Positions 35,798 through 42,208 of a DNA stretch of 64,000 nt are shown one piece after another. A program made the position numbers and the translations under genes. The stretch is from contig CATOTB010000005.1 of assembly GCA_951812945.1 (NCBI GenBank), positions 151,138 to 215,137 of the forward strand, given 5' to 3'. Source of the DNA: Candidatus Dadabacteria bacterium (lineage in GTDB: Bacteria; Desulfobacterota_D; UBA1144; Nemesobacterales; Nemesobacteraceae). The stretch's first letter is position 1, and each line of letters begins with the position of its first letter. Below the pieces are notes generated by a model. The model saw only the letters and a program-made list of their open reading frames with translations. It was not told where the DNA came from and made no database searches.

Positions 35798-37267
35798 ATG
35801 AAAAAAATAACAATGTTTGCTATGCTTTTCTGCAGTATTTCTGTTCTTGCAGTTGTTTTTGCCGATACACGGTCGGCCTATGCAGATCATCAGATGACTG
35901 CTCGGCAGACGGCTAGTGATGGGACTAGAGTAGCTATGGAAGGATTTCTCCGGCATGTCAGAGACCACTTACGGGAACTCGCACCTAATAATGCGGTGCA
36001 GGTGGAGTTCCGCAACGCTTTGAGAAGAAATGACGGAGTGTATAGGCATGATGAGACGTACTCCATTATTGTTAATCAGGCCAGTTCTGATCTAAAGTCA
36101 GGTGAGCTTATACACTTTCATGCGGGATACCGTACTGCTACGAGCGGGTCGTTGAGGAATATCGGAATTTTTGAACAACTAATGACAAAAGTGGATCAGG
36201 CAGGCGAAGAAGAGATAGTCTGTGTTGAAGACGATGGAACACATGGCAACCACATTTGCGCCGGTAAAGTTACCCTTGAAGGCGAAACCGGAGGAGCCTT
36301 AGTTCGCTCTATAGTGGTTGTCGGCTTTCATAACGAATTCGAGGAGGTAGATTTCTCCAAGATCGATTGCTCTCAGTTCACTTCCGAGCACCTTCAGAGC
36401 CGAGGATGGCTGAGCGCCGATATGGTGACTGACGAGGAAAGTTTGGAGCGTTATCTAAAAGGAGTAGAAAGTCACATTGGCGAAGAGATTGGAAACATAA
36501 TTTTCCCCGTTATCGGACCCATTAGCCAAACAGACCCCCTCTTCCAAAGACCGGAGTCTCGCCAGGCGCTAGCAGAAGCAGCGGGGCGGGCAGCCGAACG
36601 GACCACCGAACTGCAGCATTGCTGGAGACAGGAGCCTTGGACATCGGGTGACATATATTTCTATTTGATTGTATATGGACTTAATGAAGAAGGTATTGAA
36701 GATGGTACTATACAATATGGGGTCTATAATGGGCTCACTGCTGAATATCATGATAGAAATTTCCGTCTCTACGACGGCTGTCTTGATGTCGGTCGGGCCG
36801 TGTTTGATGAGGTAAACAAAGATGACGACACCCCGAACGAAGGTTTTATCACGTACTATTGGGATAATCCTGATGTAGAAGGGGACGAAGTGACCGATGA
36901 AAATGGAAACCCCATAGAGGGATTGTCTCCGGGCACGTCGGTTAAACGCGGCTATTTCAAGCGCACCAATTTTGTCCAGGGGAGTTCAACATATTACGTC
37001 CTCGGTTCCGGTATTTATCCCGAGGGAGAGACATATTACGTTCCCGAGTCCGGCGAGTGCGAGTCTCCGTCTGATACCCTTCCTGAGTCTTCACGCGAGC
37101 ATCTCAGCAAATTCCCCACTCCTCCGGAAGATGATGGAGGATGCGCAATTGCCTCAGGGTCCGGTAACAACCTTAAGATTGCGGCGTTTAACCTGTTCTT
37201 GATCGCCGCGGTTCTGTTTCTGGCGGTTTTACGAAAAAGCCGCTTGGACAAAAAATTCCGGATTTGA
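35798..37267 (+). CDS. Secreted protein with CTERM-like C-terminal sorting signal
   Basis: The 489-residue precursor begins with a signal peptide (residues 1 to about 30, core FAMLFCSISVLAVVF). The body is acidic and carries no domain I recognise; one stretch, SIIVNQASSDLKSGELIHFH, begins a beta-rich part. The end is a tripartite tail: a DDGGCAIASGS motif, a hydrophobic helix (AAFNLFLIAAVLFLAVL) and a basic cluster (RKSRLDKKFR). This layout resembles the Cys-containing CTERM signals removed by exosortase- or rhombosortase-like enzymes; which class is unclear. The ATG at 35798 has AGGGGAGG upstream and opens the signal peptide. It has its own promoter and is monocistronic. Confidence 0.72.
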   Translation: MKKITMFAMLFCSISVLAVVFADTRSAYADHQMTARQTASDGTRVAMEGFLRHVRDHLRELAPNNAVQVEFRNALRRNDGVYRHDETYSIIVNQASSDLKSGELIHFHAGYRTATSGSLRNIGIFEQLMTKVDQAGEEEIVCVEDDGTHGNHICAGKVTLEGETGGALVRSIVVVGFHNEFEEVDFSKIDCSQFTSEHLQSRGWLSADMVTDEESLERYLKGVESHIGEEIGNIIFPVIGPISQTDPLFQRPESRQALAEAAGRAAERTTELQHCWRQEPWTSGDIYFYLIVYGLNEEGIEDGTIQYGVYNGLTAEYHDRNFRLYDGCLDVGRAVFDEVNKDDDTPNEGFITYYWDNPDVEGDEVTDENGNPIEGLSPGTSVKRGYFKRTNFVQGSSTYYVLGSGIYPEGETYYVPESGECESPSDTLPESSREHLSKFPTPPEDDGGCAIASGSGNNLKIAAFNLFLIAAVLFLAVLRKSRLDKKFRI

Positions 37268-37333
37268 AGACTGTGAAGGCGACGGAAGTTGCGGTCAGAA
37301 TCGTCCGAACCGTTTTGCCTTAACTTAAGCATG

Positions 37334-37379
37334 GAAGGTCTTGACGTTTGTTTGCAAGAAGACTTCAAGACCTTCTTTT
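37334..37379 (+). terminator. Candidate terminator hairpin between the CTERM-like gene and uvrB
   Basis: GAAGGTCTTGA (37334-37344) pairs perfectly with TCAAGACCTTC (37365-37375), followed by TTTTG. The stem is 11 pairs with a 20-base loop and a short T run, so it is moderately strong. A TTTGTTTGCAAGA direct repeat (37347-37359 and 37377-37389) overlaps it. Confidence 0.45.
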
Positions 37380-37430
37380 GTTTGCAAGAGATTCAAGATA
37401 GTCCCGCTGGTGGTTAAAATAGTCCGTGAT

Positions 37431-39449
37431 ATGGATTCCGGAAAATCTCTGTTTAATCTCAAAAGCCCTTTTGAACCCAAGGGAGATCAGCCCAGGGCCA
37501 TTTCCGCATTGGGCAAGGGGCTAGAACACGGATATAAGGAACAGGTTCTCCTCGGGGTTACAGGAAGCGGCAAGACCTTTACCATCGCGCAAGTTATCCG
37601 TGACGCCGAACGTCCCACCCTGATACTTGTCCACAACAAGACGCTGGCTGCCCAGATATACGCTGAGCTGCGTGATTTTTTCCCCGACAACGAAGTCCAC
37701 TATTTCGTAAGCTACTACGACTACTACCAGCCCGAGGCCTATATGCCCGAGACCGACACGTATATAGAAAAAGACGCCTCGATAAACGAATACATAGATC
37801 GCATGCGCCACGCTGCCACCAAGGCTCTTTTCAGACGAAGGGACGTGATAATCGTCTCAAGCGTTTCGGCTATCTACGGAATCGGGGCGCCCAAGGTTTA
37901 TTACGGCATGCTTACCGAAATCGAAGTTGGAATGGAACTCTCGAGAAACGATTTCGCCCTGAGGCTCGAGGAGGTGCGTTACGAAAGAAAAATCGACGAG
38001 CTTGACAGAGGCACCTACAGGGTGAGGGGGGACGTGGTGGACGTGTTTCCCTCGCACGAGGAGTCGGTTGCGCTCAGGGTCGAGTTTTTCGGAGACTCAA
38101 TCGAGACGATACGCGCGATAGATCCGCTGAGCGGTCGGTCGGTCGGGGACGTTCGGGAAGTTTCCATTTTTCCGGGCTCTCATTACGTGGCTCCCAAAAG
38201 CATTCTCGAAGAGGCCGTGGAGAGCATAGGCAGGGAGCTTGAGACAAGGCTCGCTGAGCTCAGGGGACGTGGCATGGAACTTGAGGCCGACCGTCTTGAG
38301 GAAAGAACCAGGTTTGACCTTGAACTGCTTGATACCATGGGGTTTTGCCCCGGCATCGAGAATTACTCAAGGTATATCTCGGGAAGAAACCCCGGGGAGC
38401 CTCCTTACACTCTTCTTGATTATTTTCCCGAGGATTTCCTCTGCGTGATCGATGAAAGTCACCAGATGGTTCCGCAGTTGCGGGGCATGTACCTGGGTGA
38501 CAGAAGCAGGAAGCGTTCTCTGGTTGAAAACGGTTTCAGGCTTCCTTCCGCGTTTGATAACCGTCCTCTTAATTTTGAGGAGTTCGAAGCTAAGATCGGG
38601 CAGGTTATATACGTCTCGGCTACCCCCGGGCCTTATGAACTCAGACAGGCCGGCAGTAACGTTGTCGAACAGATAATACGGCCGACGGGGCTTGCAGACC
38701 CGCTGATTGAAACCCGCCCCGCCCAGAACCAGGTGGACGATCTGTTTGATGAACTGAAAGAAGTGGCTGACGTGGGGCAGAGAGCACTCGTTACGACGCT
38801 TACCAAGAAAATGGCCGAGGATCTTACGGACTACTACAGGGAGCTTGGCCTGCGGGTTGAGTACCTGCATTCGGAGATCGACACCCTGGAGAGGATAAGG
38901 ATCGTGAGGGACCTGAGGGCCGCCAGGTTTGACATTCTGATCGGAATAAACCTCCTGCGGGAGGGACTTGACATACCTGAGGTCTCTCTCGTGGCCGTGC
39001 TCGATGCCGATAAAGAAGGATACCTGCGCTCCGAAACTTCCCTTGTTCAGATTTTCGGCCGGGCTGCGAGAAACGTTTCAGGCAGGGCGATTCTCTACGC
39101 GGACACGATGACCGGTTCGATGCGCGCTGCCATGGCGGAGACCCGGAGAAGAAGGAATATCCAGATGGAATACAACGCGGAAAACAATATAGTGCCCAGA
39201 AGTATCGAAAAGAACATAACCGACGTGCTGGGCTCCATATACGAGTCCGATTACCTCAAGATTTCCGGTACGGAGGAGGAAGATCTTCTCGATATGCCTC
39301 CGAACAAGATTCCGGAGGCCGTAGCCAAGCTTTCAAGGGAAATGAAGTCTGCCGCGAAGAAACTTGAGTTCGAAAAAGCCGCCGAATTCAGAAACAGGAT
39401 AAAAAAACTTCAGGAACTGGAACTCAAATACGCAGAAGACGTCGCGTGA
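37431..39449 (+). CDS. uvrB: UvrABC excinuclease subunit B
   Basis: The 672-residue protein verifies lesions in nucleotide excision repair. It has Walker A GVTGSGKT (residues 42-49), the beta-hairpin motif YYDYYQPEAYMP, the Walker B region with CVIDESHQM, and helicase motifs NLLREGLDIPEVSLVAVLDA and QIFGRAARN. It ends with a UVR domain (AKKLEFEKAAEFRNRIKKLQ) that contacts UvrA/UvrC. The ATG at 37431 matches the usual family start (SLFNLKSPFEPKGDQPRAI); upstream in-frame sequence overlaps the repeat/hairpin and is not coding. The 3' end is directly followed by transposase debris. Confidence 0.97.
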   Translation: MDSGKSLFNLKSPFEPKGDQPRAISALGKGLEHGYKEQVLLGVTGSGKTFTIAQVIRDAERPTLILVHNKTLAAQIYAELRDFFPDNEVHYFVSYYDYYQPEAYMPETDTYIEKDASINEYIDRMRHAATKALFRRRDVIIVSSVSAIYGIGAPKVYYGMLTEIEVGMELSRNDFALRLEEVRYERKIDELDRGTYRVRGDVVDVFPSHEESVALRVEFFGDSIETIRAIDPLSGRSVGDVREVSIFPGSHYVAPKSILEEAVESIGRELETRLAELRGRGMELEADRLEERTRFDLELLDTMGFCPGIENYSRYISGRNPGEPPYTLLDYFPEDFLCVIDESHQMVPQLRGMYLGDRSRKRSLVENGFRLPSAFDNRPLNFEEFEAKIGQVIYVSATPGPYELRQAGSNVVEQIIRPTGLADPLIETRPAQNQVDDLFDELKEVADVGQRALVTTLTKKMAEDLTDYYRELGLRVEYLHSEIDTLERIRIVRDLRAARFDILIGINLLREGLDIPEVSLVAVLDADKEGYLRSETSLVQIFGRAARNVSGRAILYADTMTGSMRAAMAETRRRRNIQMEYNAENNIVPRSIEKNITDVLGSIYESDYLKISGTEEEDLLDMPPNKIPEAVAKLSREMKSAAKKLEFEKAAEFRNRIKKLQELELKYAEDVA

Positions 39450-39790
39450 CAATCGCAGGTATAGTCTTTCAGCACAACTCTGTAGAATCGCTTATACGGG
39501 AACTTAACCTCAACTCAACACTGCTTGCGCTGTGGGGGTTTTGTTCCGTACCCATGCAAAGCCGCGCCAAGTACGGAATTTCTCCGGGCGGAACCGAGGT
39601 GGCAGTCATAAATCCTCCTTTACGCACTCCCGCTCCCACAAGTCACAATTTCTCCCGGTTCCTCTCAGCCGTATCACCCTTACCCGGGCCCTCTCCCCCA
39701 TACAGCCGCTGCGCATCGAACACCCCTATGCAGTCCACGCTCCTGCTCACATACAGGATATACCTCTTGCCGCCACGGCACCTCTCTCGG
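39446..39790 (+). pseudogene. Transposase remnant, N-terminal part (IS4-like DDE family)
   Basis: The frame overlapping the uvrB stop encodes IAGIVFQHNSVESLIREL, then NLNSTLLALWGF and SHNFSRFLSAV. This resembles the region before the catalytic core of a DDE transposase family whose C-terminal part reappears at 41.1-41.6 kb. The first residues are missing, and after the FSRFL-like part the frame continues into Pro/Ser-rich sequence without homology. It is a decayed fragment. Confidence 0.55.
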
Positions 39791-39944
39791 CATGCCTGAA
39801 CCCAAGAGCCCCAAGGTCCGGGGTGTCGACATAGGCATCAAGGGCCCGAACCTGATGGTTCTCTCCCACGCAGTCTTCCACTCTCCGGGGCGGAAGCAGT
39901 CTCTGTTCACGGCCGAGCGTGGGTTTGTATCGGCGTTGGTTCAT
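39747..39944 (-). pseudogene. IS1182-like transposase, N-terminal fragment
   Basis: The minus-strand frame starting at ATG 39944 (with AAGGTGG upstream) encodes RYKPTLGREQRLLPPRRVED, then AVDAYVD-like ALDAYVDTPDLGALGFRHAE. This is the characteristic beginning of IS1182-family transposases. Homology is lost after about 60 residues and the frame closes near 39747. The rest of the transposase is absent, so this is a truncated copy of a second insertion element. Confidence 0.65.
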
Positions 39945-40061
39945 TGTGTGTTCCACCTTTGTATGAATGGGTGAAGTAATTATATCTTGGGGAAGAAGTG
40001 GTATCAACACCTAACTGCCTGAGATACAAAGATAATTACGCTGTTTCAGGTGGTTTGAATC

Positions 40062-40070
40062 GGGGGGGGG
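40062..40070 (+). repeat. Poly-G tract (nine G)
   Basis: Nine consecutive G lie about 45 bases upstream of the -35 box of the phase-variable outer-membrane gene. Homopolymers of this length are unusual in the rest of the window and are prone to slippage. In this position a length change could alter promoter activity rather than a reading frame. Confidence 0.85.
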
Positions 40071-40112
40071 TGCTCCGTAAATACCGCCCTGGAACAACTT
40101 CACAATTTTTTA

Positions 40113-40141
40113 TTGACAGGAACGACCGGTCGTACTAGCAT
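40113..40141 (+). promoter_or_regulatory. Promoter with overlapping palindromic operator
   Basis: TTGACA (40113-40118), 17 bases, then TAGCAT (40136-40141). The spacer contains the perfect 12-base palindrome ACGACCGGTCGT (40122-40133). It points to the ATG at 40224. Confidence 0.6.
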
Positions 40142-40174
40142 TGTAGAAACGACAGGTTGTTACTGACCGGCCTG
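40122..40174 (+). promoter_or_regulatory. TetR-like operator cluster
   Basis: ACGACCGGTCGT (40122-40133) is a perfect dyad. A degenerate copy, ACGACAGGTTGT, follows 27 bases later (40149-40160), and TGACCGGCCTGT at 40163-40174 is a third related element. CGACCGGTCG-type dyads are typical sites of TetR-family repressors. The first copy lies between -35 and -10, so binding should repress. No TetR gene is in the window. Confidence 0.55.
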
Positions 40175-40223
40175 TTCGAATTTGATTTTGAAATTTTGCC
40201 AAGTCAATGTGGAGGATGAGAGC

Positions 40224-40307
40224 ATGAAAGAAAACAACTTGAGAGGTAATTCTAACGAAGTAGCTTTGTATTCTACCCCCCCCCTAAAAACTGTCGGCGT
40301 AGCTTAG
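40224..40307 (+). CDS. Leader ORF ending just after a C9 tract (out-of-phase start of the outer-membrane protein)
   Basis: ATG at 40224 has a strong ribosome-binding site (GGAGG at 40211-40215). It encodes 27 residues (MKENNLRGNSNEVALYST, then PPLKTVGVA) and stops at 40305. The frame crosses nine C residues at 40276-40284. One additional C, or a -1 slip, would move translation into the frame of the signal peptide and barrel that follow, with no intervening stop. I read it as the true 5' end of the downstream gene in an off phase. Confidence 0.6.
   Translation: MKENNLRGNSNEVALYSTPPLKTVGVA
40276..40284 (+). repeat. Poly-C tract (nine C) between start codon and signal peptide
   Basis: Nine consecutive C lie 52 bases after the ATG at 40224. 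Its length sets the reading frame: ten (or seven) C would place the ATG in frame with the outer-membrane protein, while nine leaves it out of frame. This is a typical contingency-locus arrangement. Confidence 0.88.
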
Positions 40308-40336
40308 ACGGCGCTGCGGGTTTCTGTTTTCTTCTC

Positions 40337-40984
40337 TTGTTTTTTGCCGCCCTGCTGCTCGGCGCCGGGGCGGCCCTGGCGAACGATGGGCATGGGGGGG
40401 GGCAGGCGAGCGCCGCAGAGCCCGGTGAGCCTGCGGAGCCGTCCTACACCTATCTCAGTCTGGAGTGGGAGCACTCGAACGTGTACGAGGGTTCGCGCTC
40501 GCTGACATACGGCTTTTGCTTCGAAGTCGCCGACCCCTTTCACATCTTCGGCGGCTGGCAGGAGGCCGAACTGGATCTTGGTTCCCAAGATGGTGTTAGC
40601 CCCGATGTGAGCCGCGAAGCCTGGCTCGTGGGTCTGGGGATCAAGCAGCGTGTGGGCAAGGGAAAGACGGTCCAATTCCGGGCGGGCTACCTGGACTCGA
40701 AGACGGAGATTGTGATTCCCATTCCCGGTGTCCCTCCGGTGGTCGTCGAGGACAACGGCCATTATCTCGAGGCGGGGATACGGACCCTGCCTTTGCCCAA
40801 GTGGGAGCTTGACGGCTTTGTGGCTTACTACGAAGTGGGGGACATCACATCCAAGATGGTCTTCGTGACGCTGGAGCGCCGCGTCACCGAGTCTTTGGGG
40901 CTTAACATCAGCGGCAGGTTCGTGTTCGGAGACGGCGAGAGCGAGAGCGTGATTTTCGCCACGAGGTACCACTTTAACTTCTGA
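40337..40984 (+). CDS. Outer-membrane beta-barrel protein, probably phase-variable
   Basis: The conservative start is TTG at 40337 (215 residues), but the frame is open upstream from 40256 and adds RRSLDGAAGFCFLLL, the missing n-region and part of the hydrophobic core of a signal peptide that ends at GAALA-ND. The mature part starts with a His/Gly-rich stretch containing a nine-G tract (40394-40402). A 160-residue barrel-like region follows (TYLSLEWEHSNVYEG, KTVQFRAGYLDS, HYLEAGIRTLPLPKWELDGF, ATRYHFNF), ending in Phe as outer-membrane barrels do. Base composition is visibly more GC-rich than the neighbours, suggesting transfer. Function is unknown. A strong terminator follows. Confidence 0.75.
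   Translation: MFFAALLLGAGAALANDGHGGGQASAAEPGEPAEPSYTYLSLEWEHSNVYEGSRSLTYGFCFEVADPFHIFGGWQEAELDLGSQDGVSPDVSREAWLVGLGIKQRVGKGKTVQFRAGYLDSKTEIVIPIPGVPPVVVEDNGHYLEAGIRTLPLPKWELDGFVAYYEVGDITSKMVFVTLERRVTESLGLNISGRFVFGDGESESVIFATRYHFNF
40394..40402 (+). repeat. Poly-G tract (nine G) inside the outer-membrane protein gene
   Basis: Nine G encode three Gly codons right after the predicted signal peptidase site. A slip of one base here would also truncate the protein, giving a second possible switch. Confidence 0.82.
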
Positions 40985-40992
40985 GGGGATGG

Positions 40993-41027
40993 GGAGCGGT
41001 CCCGTGCTCGTACCGCTCCGACTTTTT
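40993..41027 (+). terminator. Intrinsic terminator after the outer-membrane protein gene
   Basis: GGAGCGGT (40993-41000) pairs perfectly with ACCGCTCC (41012-41019) across an 11-base loop, followed by GACTTTTT. It begins eight bases after the stop codon. Confidence 0.85.
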
Positions 41028-41098
41028 CGATGTACAGTACAGGATCACGTTGTTTATCCTGGGCAGTGTACACGACAATGTCTTTTACACGGAAAGAG

Positions 41099-41647
41099 CG
41101 GAGTTTTGGTGTCGGTGTTCTGTAAATGGGACGGAACGCAGGATGGGGTTTTGGGGATATGAGTCCTCAAGGGAGACTTTGAAGTTCCGCTGTCCCGCGA
41201 CCGCGTTCGGTTTTCATTGCGAGGGGTGGGATAAGTGTCACGGTGACGTGGGCTGTGCGACCGACGGTTACGGCAGGGTCATCCGGGTTCCCCTTGAGCG
41301 TGACCCGTCGTATATTTACTCCGACCCCACGGGGCAGCGCGTCATGGAAGCGGGCTTACAGACGCAGGAGCGCCGTAGAGCGTATAAACTCGAGGATTGA
41401 GGGCAGCTTCGGATTCGAGAGACACTTTATCAGGGGCAAAGACAAGATGAGCGCCCGGGCGGGTTTGGCGATTCTTCGGGAAATCGTCGGCGCGTTCCGC
41501 CTGAATCGGGCAATCCGACTGTCAGATTGCCGGAATACGGGCCGCCGCCGCTCTCGTTCCGGAAATCACAACCTCGAAAATCGTTACACCGCAAACGCCT
41601 CAATCGGATGTTTTCTTGCCGATTTTTTTGTTTTATGTAGAATTTAA
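41099..41647 (+). pseudogene. Transposase remnant, C-terminal part with frameshift (IS4-like DDE family)
   Basis: The first frame encodes MGFWGYESSRETLKFRCPAT, a zinc-ribbon-like FRCPATAFGFHCEGWDKC and GYGRVIRVPL. Near 41300 homology moves to another frame with RRIFTPTPRGSASWKRAYRR, RSAVERINSRIEGSFGFE and RHFIRGKDKMSARAGLAIL. These are successive parts of the C-terminal region of one DDE transposase family, so a frameshift has broken the gene. It likely belonged to the same element as the 39.45-kb fragment; the central catalytic part is missing and replaced by about 1.3 kb containing the outer-membrane gene. Confidence 0.68.
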
Positions 41648-41658
41648 ACCGCTTTGGA

Positions 41659-41686
41659 AAGAGTGGGTCTTTACCCGCTCTTTTTT
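41659..41686 (+). terminator. Strong hairpin and T run in the rimP operon leader
   Basis: AAGAGTGGGT (41659-41668) and ACCCGCTCTT (41673-41682) form ten pairs (one G-T) around a CTTT loop, followed by TTTTATT. It lies about 35 bases before rimP. It can act as a terminator or attenuator ahead of the rimP-nusA-infB operon, where NusA-linked autoregulation is known in other bacteria. Confidence 0.82.
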
Positions 41687-41719
41687 ATTGAAGGGTTTAA
41701 AAGATACGGAGAGATTCTA

Positions 41720-42208
41720 GTGCAAGACGCTAACGGTGAGCTTGAGAAGGCTGTTTTGGAGGTTCTTTACCCGATTGTCGAGGAGAACTCCTGCGAGCTT
41801 GTGGATATAAAGTATCTCAGGGAAAGGGGAGGAAGGGTTTTGAGGATATTTCTTGACAAAGAGGGCGGGGTTACCGTCGATGACTGCGCGAACGTGAGCA
41901 GAGAACTCAGCGTGGTTCTCGATGCCTACGACATAATGCCGCAGCATTCCTACACCCTCGAGGTGTCTTCTCCCGGTCTCAGGAGACCGCTTAACAGGCA
42001 AAGCGACTATGAGAGGTTCAGGGGAAGAAAAGTGAAGATAAAAACCACGGACCCGGTCGAGGACAGAAAAGTTTTTTCCGGAACCCTTCTCGGAATGAAA
42101 GGGGAAATGATTCTGGTGGAAATCGATGGCCGTTCCTACAGCGTGCCTTTCGGTTCCGTCAGCAGGGCGAACTTGGAAATTGATTTTGGGAAAGGAGCGA
42201 GAAAATGA
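41720..42208 (+). CDS. rimP: Ribosome maturation factor RimP
   Basis: The 162-residue protein is needed for 30S subunit maturation. It has the alpha/beta N-terminal domain (VYPIVEENSCELVDIKYLRE-like LYPIVEENSCELVDIKYLRE, then VLRIFLDKEGGVTVDDCANV) and LEVSSPGLRRPL, followed by the SH3-like C-terminal domain. The GTG at 41720 has GGAGAG six bases upstream. An in-frame TTG at 41654 would run through the leader hairpin and is rejected. The nusA ATG overlaps its stop by four bases. Confidence 0.94.
   Translation: MQDANGELEKAVLEVLYPIVEENSCELVDIKYLRERGGRVLRIFLDKEGGVTVDDCANVSRELSVVLDAYDIMPQHSYTLEVSSPGLRRPLNRQSDYERFRGRKVKIKTTDPVEDRKVFSGTLLGMKGEMILVEIDGRSYSVPFGSVSRANLEIDFGKGARK

Noticed and set aside
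41654..41719. 22-codon N-terminal extension of rimP
   Set aside because: It would translate the leader hairpin; GTG 41720 has a ribosome-binding site and matches the family start.
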